Shown here piece by piece: positions 36,144-43,510 of a stretch of 64,000 nucleotides of DNA. Both the position numbers and the translations under genes were made by a program. The stretch comes from JANNWF01 sp038205755. GTDB taxonomy: Bacteria > Pseudomonadota > Gammaproteobacteria > Xanthomonadales > Xanthomonadaceae. The notes under the pieces were generated by a model that saw only the letters and a list, made by a program, of their open reading frames with translations, was not told where the DNA came from and ran no database searches. Where the stretch lies: the NCBI GenBank assembly GCA_038205755.1, contig JBBRBN010000009.1, forward strand, positions 8,393 through 72,392. Reading direction: 5' to 3'. Numbering within the stretch: position 1 is the stretch's first letter; each line of letters begins with the position of its first letter.

Positions 36144-36236
36144 GACAGGATCCCTTGGTGAACACGGCAGCACGCCCAGGCGGACGCCAGCGCGGCAGAA
36201 GCTCAGAAAGATGCCGGTCGTAGCGAAGCGAGAAGA

Positions 36237-36267
36237 TTATTACGGATATATTTCACCTGCATGACAG
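36237..36267 (-). promoter_or_regulatory. Possible Pho box and -10 for pstSCAB-phoU
   Basis: On the minus strand a perfect CTGTCAT half-site (36261-36267) is followed after 4 bp by GTGAAAT (36250-36256, 4 of 7 matches), giving the 11-bp spacing expected of PhoB direct repeats. A TAATAA -10-like hexamer lies 7 bp further on (36237-36242). This is about 95 bp upstream of pstS in an AT-richer patch. Only one half-site is strong. Confidence 0.45.
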
Positions 36268-36342
36268 CCCAGCCTGCGCGCCGGCACCTCCGCGCCACCG
36301 GTTCATTGCCGTTCGGACACCACAGCCTAGACTGCCGAGCTG

Positions 36343-36948
36343 ATGAAGGCGCTCCCACCCAAAACCAGCGAACTGCTCGCCGCACTGGCCGACCCGACGC
36401 TCAGCGAGCATTTCGATCTCGAGGAGCTGCTGGCGGGGTTTCACCAGCGTGCCTTTGGCGTGTTTCTGCTGGCGGTTGTGCTGCCGGTGCTGCTGCCGAT
36501 TCCCTTTGGTATCGGGGCGCTGTGCGGCCCGCTGGTCTGCCTGGTCGGTCTGCAGCTGGCCGTCCGACTGAACAAGCCGTGGATGCCCAGGAGGCTGCGG
36601 CAACGACCACTCGCGCGCGCGACGCTGCGGACATTTCTGCGACGGATGGCGCCCTGGCTGCGGCGACTGGAACGACTCAGCCGACCGCGGATCGACGTGC
36701 TGTTCACAGGCGCCACCGGGAATCTGGTCACCGGGCTGCTGTTGCTGGTCCTGGGCGCCATGCTGGCGTTGCCAATCCCACTTACCAACTATCCCTTCGG
36801 CCTGCTGATTCTCGGCTTCGCACTGGCGCTGATCGAGCGCGATGGCGCGCTGCTGCTGCTGCTTTGGGGCATCGCCCTGGCGCTGATCACCTCGTTTGCC
36901 GGCGTAAGCATGGACGCGCTGCAGTGGCTGCAGGGGGCCATTGGCTGA
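36343..36948 (+). CDS. ExoD family membrane protein
   Basis: A 201-residue protein of the ExoD (exopolysaccharide synthesis ExoD) family, first described in Sinorhizobium. It has several hydrophobic segments: AFGVFLLAVVLPVLLPIPFGIGALCGPLVCLVGLQ, PWLRRLERLSRPR between membrane regions, and ALPIPLTNYPFGLLILGFALALIERDGALLLL. The combination PWLRRLERLSRPR...PIPLTN...LIERDG is characteristic. The exact role in exopolysaccharide or pH tolerance is not clear. Single gene between the divergent pst operon and asnB. Confidence 0.82.
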   Translation: MKALPPKTSELLAALADPTLSEHFDLEELLAGFHQRAFGVFLLAVVLPVLLPIPFGIGALCGPLVCLVGLQLAVRLNKPWMPRRLRQRPLARATLRTFLRRMAPWLRRLERLSRPRIDVLFTGATGNLVTGLLLLVLGAMLALPIPLTNYPFGLLILGFALALIERDGALLLLLWGIALALITSFAGVSMDALQWLQGAIG

Positions 36949-37054
36949 GCCTTGCCGGCGCACCGCTGACCGCGTCTGGAGCGCCGTTGCGGCAGCGCAC
37001 CATTGATGACGAAACCTGCCAGAATCGCGGACCTGCCCGCTCTCGCCCTGTCCA

Positions 37055-38740
37055 ATGTGCTCGATCCTCGGCCTGCTTGACCTGCGCTCCGACGCAACCG
37101 CCCTGCGCACGCAGGCGCTCGACCTGTCGCGCCGCATGCGCCATCGCGGTCCGGACTGGTCAGGCGTGTATTCCGATGAGCACGCGATTCTGGTGCATGA
37201 GCGGCTCGCCATCGTCGGCGTGGATTCCGGTGCGCAGCCGCTGTTGAGCCCGGACGGCGGTCAGGTGCTGGCGGTCAACGGCGAGATCTACAACCACCGC
37301 GCGCTGCGCGCCGAGCTTGAGGCCGGTTACGCGTTCGCCACCCATTCCGACTGCGAAGTCATCCTGCCTCTGTACCGCCAGGCGGCCGGCTCAGCGCAGA
37401 TCGATGAGTTTCTCAACCGCCTGGAAGGCATGTTCGCCTTTGTGCTGTGGGACGCGGCCGCGCGGCGCTGGCTCATCGCCCGCGACCCGATCGGCATCAT
37501 TCCCCTGTACTACGGACATGACCAGTTCGGCACGCTGTACGTCGCCTCCGAACTCAAGGCGCTGGCCCCCGTCTGCACCGACGCGCGCGAATTTCCGCCA
37601 GGCCACTTCTGGCGGTCGGGCGATGCCGAGCCGAGCCGCTACTACCGGCCCACCTGGCGCACCTATGCCGCGGTCGTGGGCGGCAGCCGCGACCACGCGG
37701 CGCTGCGCAGCGCCTTCGAGTCCGCGGTCAAGAGCCATATGATGAGCGACGTGCCCTACGGCGTATTGCTTTCGGGAGGGCTGGACTCCTCGCTGGTGGC
37801 GGCCATCGCGAAGAAATACGCCAGCCGCCGCGTCGAGGAAGACGAGAAGACCGAGGCTTGGTGGCCGCAGCTGCACAGCTTTGCCGTGGGTCTGCTGGAG
37901 TCGCCCGATCTGAAGGCAGCGCGCGAAGTGGCGGCGCACATCGGCACCGTGCACCACGAGCTGCACTTCACCGTGCAGGAGGGCATCGACGCCCTGCCCG
38001 ACGTGATCCATTACCTTGAGACTTACGACGTCACCACCATTCGCGCCTCCACGCCAATGTATCTGATGGCCCGACGGATCCGCGCCATGGGCATCAAGAT
38101 GGTGCTGTCGGGCGAGGGCTCGGATGAGCTGTTTGGGGGATATCTGTACTTCCACAAGGCGCCAAACGCCGAAGCGCTGCACGAGGAAACGGTGCGCAAG
38201 CTGGATGCGCTGCATCTGTTTGACTGCCTGCGCGCCAACAAGTCGATGGCCGCCTGGGGCGTCGAGGCGCGGGTGCCGTTTCTCGACCGCCGATTCATTG
38301 AGGTCGCGATGGGACTTGATCCCGAGGTCAAGCTGTCCGGCAAACAGCGCGGACGGATTGAGAAACAGTTTCTGCGCGAGGCGTTCGCCGGCTATCTGCC
38401 CGACAGCGTGCTCTGGCGTCAGAAAGAGCAGTTCTCCGACGGCGTCGGCTACTCCTGGATCGACTCGCTGAAGGCGCATGCCGAAGCCCAGGTCAGCGAC
38501 CAGCAGCTGGCCAGCGCACGCTTCCGGTTCGCGTACAACACGCCGCAGACCAAGGAGGCTTACCTCTATCGCGAGCTGTTTGATCGCTACTATCCGCAGG
38601 CGTGGGCGGCCGAGTGCGTGCCGGGCGGTCCATCGGTGGCCTGCTCAACGGCGGCCGCCCTGGAGTGGGATCCGTCGCTGAAGAATGTCGTTGATCCCAG
38701 CGGTCGCGCCGTGCAGGCCGTCCACAACGCGGCCTACTGA
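37055..38740 (+). CDS. asnB: Asparagine synthase B (glutamine-hydrolysing)
   Basis: Makes asparagine from aspartate with ATP and glutamine. The 561-residue protein has the nucleophile Cys2 after Met1 (MCSILGL), glutaminase motifs RHRGPDWSG, ERLAIVG, AVNGEIYNH, and the synthase domain with the PP-loop LLSGGLDSSLVAAIA, SGEGSDELFGGYLYFHKAP and GVEARVPFLDRRFI. The tail with YRELFDRYYP matches the AsnB-type enzymes of about 550-560 residues. Single gene; the tandem repeat array begins about 120 bp after the stop. Confidence 0.95.
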   Translation: MCSILGLLDLRSDATALRTQALDLSRRMRHRGPDWSGVYSDEHAILVHERLAIVGVDSGAQPLLSPDGGQVLAVNGEIYNHRALRAELEAGYAFATHSDCEVILPLYRQAAGSAQIDEFLNRLEGMFAFVLWDAAARRWLIARDPIGIIPLYYGHDQFGTLYVASELKALAPVCTDAREFPPGHFWRSGDAEPSRYYRPTWRTYAAVVGGSRDHAALRSAFESAVKSHMMSDVPYGVLLSGGLDSSLVAAIAKKYASRRVEEDEKTEAWWPQLHSFAVGLLESPDLKAAREVAAHIGTVHHELHFTVQEGIDALPDVIHYLETYDVTTIRASTPMYLMARRIRAMGIKMVLSGEGSDELFGGYLYFHKAPNAEALHEETVRKLDALHLFDCLRANKSMAAWGVEARVPFLDRRFIEVAMGLDPEVKLSGKQRGRIEKQFLREAFAGYLPDSVLWRQKEQFSDGVGYSWIDSLKAHAEAQVSDQQLASARFRFAYNTPQTKEAYLYRELFDRYYPQAWAAECVPGGPSVACSTAAALEWDPSLKNVVDPSGRAVQAVHNAAY

Positions 38741-38860
38741 AGCACCTGCTCGCGAGCGCCGGCCACCTCGGCGCGATCATTCCGCTCCCTGCTCACTGGC
38801 CGCGGCGCAGTCGAAGTGCCTCCCGAGGCGCGAGAGCATCCGATCGCGCACGGCTTTCGT

Positions 38861-39400
38861 AGCGCAGAGCTTGCTCCGCTACAGCCTGGAACGGTGCGGA
38901 AACCCTCCAAGGGCAGCCGAGCAAGCTCGGCTCTACGAGAACGTCGCGAGGTGCGAGAGCGTCGAGAGTTGCCGGAGCGTCGAGAGTTGCCGAAGCGTCG
39001 CACGGTGCAGGAGCGTCGAGAGTTGCGGGCCGCACAGCGCGGCAAGCCCTTGTAGAGCGGAGCTTGCTCCGCTACAGCCTGGAACGATGCGGAACCCCTC
39101 AAGGCGCAGCCGAGCAAGCTCGGCTCTACGAGAGCGTCGCGAGAGCGTCGCGAGGTGCGAAAACGTCGCGAGGTGCCGAGAGCGTCGCGAGGTGCGGGCC
39201 GCACAGCGCGGCAAGCCCTTGTAGAGCGGAGCTTGCTCCGCTACAGCCTGGAACGGTGCGGAACCCTTAAGGTGCAGCCGAGCAAGCTCGGCTCTACGAG
39301 CGCGTCGCGAGGTGCGAAAACGTCGCGAGGTGCCGAGAGCGTCGCGAGGTGCGAAAACGTCGCGAGGTGCCGAGAGCGTCGCACGATGCAGGAACGCCGC
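38861..39400. repeat. Tandem array of REP-like hairpins with GTAG heads and short VNTR
   Basis: Three consecutive units of about 193, 169 and 170 bp (the hairpin AGCTTGCTCCGCT recurs at 38868, 39061 and 39230). Each unit contains a GTAG-headed stem-loop (39052-39075 is a near-perfect hairpin with stem AGCGGAGC), the phrase CCTGGAACGGTGCGGAA, an oppositely oriented GTAG hairpin (GCCGAGCAAGCTCGGCTCTAC is its reverse form), a run of short GTCGCGAGGTGCGAAAAC or GCGTCGAGAGTTGCCG repeats, and GGGCCGCACAGCGCGGCAAG. Paired inverted GTAG-headed repeats resemble the REP/BIME elements of Stenotrophomonas (SMAG type). Open frames across it encode only the repeat. No other gene is visible in 38741-39580. 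Confidence 0.85.
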
Positions 39401-39415
39401 GACGCCCAAACAACT

Positions 39416-39502
39416 ACTGCAAACCGCCAGCCAGTTGACCATTCTCGCCAAACGACTTGACCATCTTCGCTAGCGCAATCGCCCGCATGCGGCGAGAGGC
39501 TG
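39416..39502 (-). repeat. Left copy of an 85-bp sequence inverted around the ECF/amidohydrolase module
   Basis: Read on the minus strand from 39502 it starts CAGCCTCTCG and contains CAAGTCGTTTGGCGAGAATG and CAACTGGCTGGCGGTTTGCAG. It aligns at roughly 70-75 percent with 43129-43212 on the plus strand, so the two copies point away from the module between them. The same CAGCCTGTCGG end begins the inverted-repeat element at 57840. Confidence 0.6.
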
Positions 39503-39580
39503 ACCGGCAGAGATCGGCCAGGGGCGGCCACCCAGGTCATCCCGGACGACCCTTTCGTGTCGCTCATCCCCGGCCCCGCT

Positions 39581-40144
39581 TCAGCCTTCGATAAGCCGCT
39601 GAACCGCACGGTATTCCCGCAGCCACCGCTGGCGCAGCGTGCGACTGAGCCAGACAGTCGCCCCTAGGGATGCGACCGCCATGACCATCAAGGCCAGTCC
39701 GGCATCGCGCCACGCCTCGCCGGCCAACAGCCAGACGCCCGTATTGGCCACCACCGCATATGCGAGCAGCATCCACGCCGTGGTACGTGCCAGCCACAGG
39801 TCGCGCAGGCCGGTGCGCAGTTGGGCAAGCCGGAGTCGCGCATAGGTACTGGCGCTCCCGGTGGCGTCCGTTGCACGCCGCCGCGGCGCGCGCAGCACGA
39901 TGGCCCACGCCATTGGCAGGAACACCACGTAGAACGGCATCAGTAGCCAGTGCGCAGGATCAATGCGGCCGCTCAGCAGCGCCTGGCCGAACACCAGCAT
40001 GGCGATCACTGTCAGCGCCACTTCCACGGTGCGCAGTAGGCGCAGTCGCCGGTGGCGTCGGCGTACGCGACGGGTCAGGTCCTGCTGCGCGGCGGAGTGC
40101 GTCTGGCCTTGCCACGCATCGTTCAGCAGATCGTCGAATTTCAC
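39581..40144 (-). CDS. Predicted membrane anti-sigma factor-like protein
   Basis: A 187-residue protein. A short polar N-terminus (MKFDDLLNDAWQGQTHSAAQQDLTRR) is followed by a basic stretch and about four hydrophobic helices (TVEVALTVIAMLVFGQAL; WLLMPFYVVFLPMAWAIVL; AWMLLAYAVVANTGVWLLA; AGLALMVMAVASLGATVWL). Its start overlaps the sigma factor gene stop by 4 bp (ATGA), the usual layout of an ECF sigma/anti-sigma pair. No ZAS (HxxxCxxC) motif is present, so the anti-sigma role is inferred from position and topology. Confidence 0.65.
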   Translation of the reverse strand: MKFDDLLNDAWQGQTHSAAQQDLTRRVRRRHRRLRLLRTVEVALTVIAMLVFGQALLSGRIDPAHWLLMPFYVVFLPMAWAIVLRAPRRRATDATGSASTYARLRLAQLRTGLRDLWLARTTAWMLLAYAVVANTGVWLLAGEAWRDAGLALMVMAVASLGATVWLSRTLRQRWLREYRAVQRLIEG

Positions 40145-40629
40145 AGGATGTCCTCCTCTTCGGACAAGGACTTCAGACGCTCGCGGGCGCGATGCAGGCG
40201 CACCCCCACGTTTTCCGCGCTGATACCCAGCATGTCCGCGATCTCCAGGTAATCGAAACCTTCCAGCTGCAGCATCAGCACCTGCCGCAGCTTAAGTGGC
40301 AGCGTGGCCAGCGCCTCGAACAGCCATTGCGTGCGGGCGCTGGCGTCGGCCGTGGCCGTGTCCGCCACGTCGTGTAGCGTGTCGTCAAATGGAACAGGTG
40401 ACGGCATTCGCGTTTCTGCGCGCACATGGCTGGCGCCCAGGTTGTGCGCTATGCGCAACACGAATGGCAACAGCCTGTCTGCATCGCGCAGACGCGGGAG
40501 GCTCTCCCAAATGGCTAGCAGCACCTCTTGCAACAACTCCTCGCGCACGGCGGGGTTGAGCTCGTAGCCGCACGCCGCACGCCACAGGTGCGGGTAGAAG
40601 GCTCGTACGTGTGGCCAGAGTGGATGCAT
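40141..40629 (-). CDS. ECF-type RNA polymerase sigma factor
   Basis: A 162-residue sigma-70 family factor. Region 2 covers about residues 8-70 (EELLQEVLLAIWESLPRLRDADRLLPFVLRIAHNLGASHVR) and region 4 about 95-155 (LPLKLRQVLMLQLEGFDYLEIADMLGISAENVGVRLHRARERLK). The start MHPLWPHVRAFYPHLW at 40629 is preferred; the frame is open to 40683. It is divergent from the amidohydrolase operon and co-directional with its membrane partner, so it may control the divergent operon. Confidence 0.9.
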   Translation of the reverse strand: MHPLWPHVRAFYPHLWRAACGYELNPAVREELLQEVLLAIWESLPRLRDADRLLPFVLRIAHNLGASHVRAETRMPSPVPFDDTLHDVADTATADASARTQWLFEALATLPLKLRQVLMLQLEGFDYLEIADMLGISAENVGVRLHRARERLKSLSEEEDIL

Positions 40630-40803
40630 GCAGTCGCGTGGAGTGGGTCGGCAGTCGGTAGTCGACGGGGGACAGGGCAGCAATTCCTCAGTCGTCGATT
40701 GCGGCCCGTTTCTTACAGCCAGACACGCTTTTTATTTCTACGTAAGGAATTCCCGGTTCCTGAGCACTCAGGAGGCGATCCCACTCGAAAGGAAACACCG
40801 ACG

Positions 40804-42252
40804 ATGCGAAGCTCCACCCCCGCAAGCTTGCTGCTCCCGGCCGCCTTGGTATGCGCACTTGCCCCGGTGCTTGCCAACGCCCAGCCCACCGACGGCGTAC
40901 TGGCCCTCGACAATGTGCAGATCGTCGAGGCCGAACACAACCGGGTGACTACCGGCCGCTGCGTGCGCCTCGAAGGCACCCGCATTGCCGCTATCACCGC
41001 GGCGGGCGAAAGTGCCTGCCTGCGTGGTGCCCGCGCCGTCGACCTGCAGGGCCGTTACCTGATGCCGGGCCTGGTCGACATGCACGCGCACCTCACCCTG
41101 GGCCCACTGGAGATCAAACGCGAACGCGGTCGCGCCGTGATGCAGGCCCTGCCCGATGACGACATCGCCGAACACAATGCCAAGCGCTTGGTGGCATTCG
41201 GCGTCACCACCCTGCGCAATCCGGGCGGCGACCTGCAGGCGGCCACCCGCTACGAGGCACGCCGGGCCGCCGGCGAACTGGTCGGCCCCGAGAGCTTCAA
41301 CGCCGGCCCGGTCATCAACAACACCGATCTTCCCGGCCTGGCCACTGCGGCGAATAACGCCGAGGAAATGGATCAGGTGGTCCGCGCACAGGTCGAAGCC
41401 GGCGCTGACTGGATCAAGCTCTATACCGGCCTCTCCCCCGAACTGCTGAAGGCCGGCATCGACGCCGCACACCGACATGGCCGCCCCGCCGTCGCGCATC
41501 TGGAGAGCATCGCCTGGCCCGACGCACTGGCGATGGGACTGGATGGCATCGTCCACCTGATGCCGTTGAGCCCGGATCTGCTAACGCCGGAGCAGCGCGC
41601 GGCGTGGCAAGCCACCGCTCGGGGCGGCACCTACTCGTTCTTCGAGTGGTGGGAGCACTTTGACCCCGAAGGCGCGCAGGCCGACCGACTGGTGGCGGCC
41701 TTTCGCCAGCACCGCCCGGTATTCGACGCCACGCTCGTCGCCTTCCATGCCGCCTTCGTGCAGGACCAGGACAACCCCTACAAGGACGACGCTCGGCGCC
41801 ACGCCCATCCGCGACTGCTGGCCCACTGGAACGAATGGTTCACCTTCGCGATCGGCTGGCAGCCCGATGACTTTCAGCGCGCACGCGCGGTGTGGCCGAA
41901 GGTGCAGCGCATGGCCGTTCGGCTGTATGCCACCGATGCCCGCCTGACGCTCGGCACCGACATGAGCAACCCATGGATCGCCCCCGGCATCAGCCTGCAC
42001 CGCGAAATGCAGCTGCTGGCGGAAGCTGGCGTGCCCCCCGCACAGCTGCTGCTGGCAGCCACCCGCAATGCCGCCGAGGCGTTGGGCGCCGGCCAGCGAC
42101 TGGGGCAGATCGCACCCGGCTTCGAGGCCGACCTGCTGGTGCTCGACGCCGACCCGCTGCAAGACATCAGGCACACCCGCGACATTCCCGCCGTCGTGCT
42201 CGACGGCACGTTGCTCACCACCGCCGCATTGAACCAACTCAAGGGAGAATGA
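40804..42252 (+). CDS. Exported amidohydrolase family protein
   Basis: A 482-residue metal-dependent hydrolase of the amidohydrolase superfamily with a signal peptide (RSSTPASLLLPAALVCALAPVLANA). The metal motif HxH is in LMPGLVDMHAHLTLG; WIKLYTGLSPELL and HGRPAVAHLESI mark further barrel strands; LTLGTDMSNPWIAPG contains the catalytic Asp. The closing GQIAPGFEADLLVLDADPLQDI is typical of imidazolonepropionase-like/prolidase-like exported members. Ribosome-binding site AAAGGA precedes the ATG. It heads a three-gene operon. Confidence 0.87.
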   Translation: MRSSTPASLLLPAALVCALAPVLANAQPTDGVLALDNVQIVEAEHNRVTTGRCVRLEGTRIAAITAAGESACLRGARAVDLQGRYLMPGLVDMHAHLTLGPLEIKRERGRAVMQALPDDDIAEHNAKRLVAFGVTTLRNPGGDLQAATRYEARRAAGELVGPESFNAGPVINNTDLPGLATAANNAEEMDQVVRAQVEAGADWIKLYTGLSPELLKAGIDAAHRHGRPAVAHLESIAWPDALAMGLDGIVHLMPLSPDLLTPEQRAAWQATARGGTYSFFEWWEHFDPEGAQADRLVAAFRQHRPVFDATLVAFHAAFVQDQDNPYKDDARRHAHPRLLAHWNEWFTFAIGWQPDDFQRARAVWPKVQRMAVRLYATDARLTLGTDMSNPWIAPGISLHREMQLLAEAGVPPAQLLLAATRNAAEALGAGQRLGQIAPGFEADLLVLDADPLQDIRHTRDIPAVVLDGTLLTTAALNQLKGE

Positions 42253-42254
42253 CC

Positions 42255-42803
42255 ATGAAGCGCACGTTTCAGCGCATCGCCACCCGTACCCTGCTGTTCG
42301 CAGGCTTGTCCCTGGCCCTGGCCGGGACCGCTCACGCCGGCCCCGAAGACTGGGAATCGCCCGAGGCCATCGTTCATGCCCTATACGAAACGATCTCCGC
42401 CGACGCCGGCGCAAAGCGCGACTGGGACCGCTATCGCGCCTTGTTCCTGGATGGCGCCCGCCTGTCGGTGGCCATAGATTCCAGTATCGGCAGCGGCATC
42501 ATGGGCATGGACAGCGAAGAGCTGATCACCCAGACAGAGAGCGCTTACGCCGCCACGGGCTTCCACGAGAGCCCCCTGGTGACGAAGGTCGAGCAGCACG
42601 GACTGCTGGCCTCGGTCATGAGCAGCTTCGAGATCCGCCTGCGCCTTGGCGACAAGAAACCGCTCATGCGCGGACTGAACCACTTCCAGCTGCTCAATGA
42701 CGGTGAACGCTGGTGGATCGTGTCCAACGTGGGCACGGTGGAAACGCCCACCTCGCCACTGCCCGAAGCTTTCCTGCCGAACTCCCGGGCAGGTACGAAG
42801 TGA
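42255..42803 (+). CDS. Exported SnoaL/NTF2-like protein
   Basis: A 182-residue protein with a signal peptide (RTLLFAGLSLALAGTAHA). The mature part, SPEAIVHALYETISADAGAKRDWDRYRALFLDGARL, MDSEELITQTESAYAATGFHESP and MRGLNHFQLLNDGERWWIVSNVG, follows the cone-shaped SnoaL/NTF2 fold: two helices then four strands ending in the WWI(V)SN element. It starts 2 bp after the amidohydrolase stop. A role as a binding partner or small enzyme for the amidohydrolase substrate is possible but not shown. Confidence 0.8.
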   Translation: MKRTFQRIATRTLLFAGLSLALAGTAHAGPEDWESPEAIVHALYETISADAGAKRDWDRYRALFLDGARLSVAIDSSIGSGIMGMDSEELITQTESAYAATGFHESPLVTKVEQHGLLASVMSSFEIRLRLGDKKPLMRGLNHFQLLNDGERWWIVSNVGTVETPTSPLPEAFLPNSRAGTK

Positions 42804-43078
42804 GCGGCCCGGTGGATGTCGCGAAGACGGATTCGCACCCGGCCAAGCGGCGCAAGTGGATGTGGATCAAGCTGGCCGGCACCGCATGCCTGCTGTCGTG
42901 GCTGGCACTGGCGGTGGGCATCGGGCTGGAGGTAGACACCGGGGCGATGCTCGTCCTGGCCATATTGGTCGCGGTGACCACCGAAGGCACGATCTGGCTG
43001 GCGGCCCTGCTGCTCGGGGTAAGCGTCTACCAAGCACGCCGGCGCCTCTGGGAGAACCTCCGCCAGCGCATGCGTTGA
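42800..43078 (+). CDS. Small two-helix membrane protein
   Basis: A 92-residue protein with two hydrophobic segments, IKLAGTACLLSWLALAVGIGLEV and AMLVLAILVAVTTEGTIWLAALLLGVSVYQ, between a basic N-terminus (AKRRKWMWIK) and a basic C-terminus (ARRRLWENLRQRMR). The GTG start at 42800 overlaps the previous stop by 4 bp (GTGA), so it belongs to the amidohydrolase operon. The second helix slightly resembles the transporter-suffix domain family, which I cannot confirm. Confidence 0.65.
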   Translation: MSGPVDVAKTDSHPAKRRKWMWIKLAGTACLLSWLALAVGIGLEVDTGAMLVLAILVAVTTEGTIWLAALLLGVSVYQARRRLWENLRQRMR

Positions 43079-43087
43079 ACAACGAGG

Positions 43088-43117
43088 AAGCGGTCGCTGT
43101 TGGGCAGCGACCGCTTT
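43088..43117 (+). terminator. Hairpin terminator-like structure after the amidohydrolase operon
   Basis: Perfect 12-bp stem AAGCGGTCGCTG / CAGCGACCGCTT with a 5-base loop (TTGGG), 9 bp after the last stop codon. Only three T residues follow, so intrinsic termination may be weak; on the minus strand the hairpin has no T run either. Confidence 0.6.
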
Positions 43118-43128
43118 GGATCGGCTGG

Positions 43129-43212
43129 CAGCCTGTCGGACGCGGGCAATTTCGCTGACCAACGTGGTCAGTTCGCTTGGCGGGACTGCTCAACTGGCTG
43201 CCGGTTTGCAGC
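43129..43212 (+). repeat. Right copy of the 85-bp inverted sequence
   Basis: Starts CAGCCTGTCGGACGCGGG and contains GTCAGTTCGCTTGGCGGGAC and CAACTGGCTGCCGGTTTGCAG. It is the inverted partner of 39416-39502. The remaining intergenic DNA up to 43510 contains no gene, tRNA or clear promoter that I recognise. Confidence 0.6.
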
Positions 43213-43510
43213 TACCAGCGTTTCTGGCGGCGAAGATCATCCGAACCCACCAACGAAGAACCGAAATAATTTGAACAGGGGTGCGATAAGTCGCCTTGAG
43301 CTGACACCTAACCAGTAGCGGACCGGATCGCGGGTGCGATCTGGCCGGTTCAACCTGGGCTCCGATGGATCGGATGGTCGGCATTGCAATTCACCTTGAG
43401 CCGCCGGATCAGGACACGACCGGCGGCATCGGCTGCCTGTTGCTGGCGGTAACGGCGTGGCCGAAGCACTGCGATAGCGCTTGCCGCTTGCGCCTTTGGT
43501 ACCGCCCGCG

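Noticed and set aside
38861..39400. Possible CRISPR array
   Set aside because: Repeats are long (about 170-190 bp), contain hairpins in both orientations, and lack unique spacers of constant length; no cas genes are present.
38734..39460. Several overlapping repetitive open frames over the tandem array
   Set aside because: They only translate the repeat units and differ in frame from unit to unit; the DNA-level hairpins explain the region.
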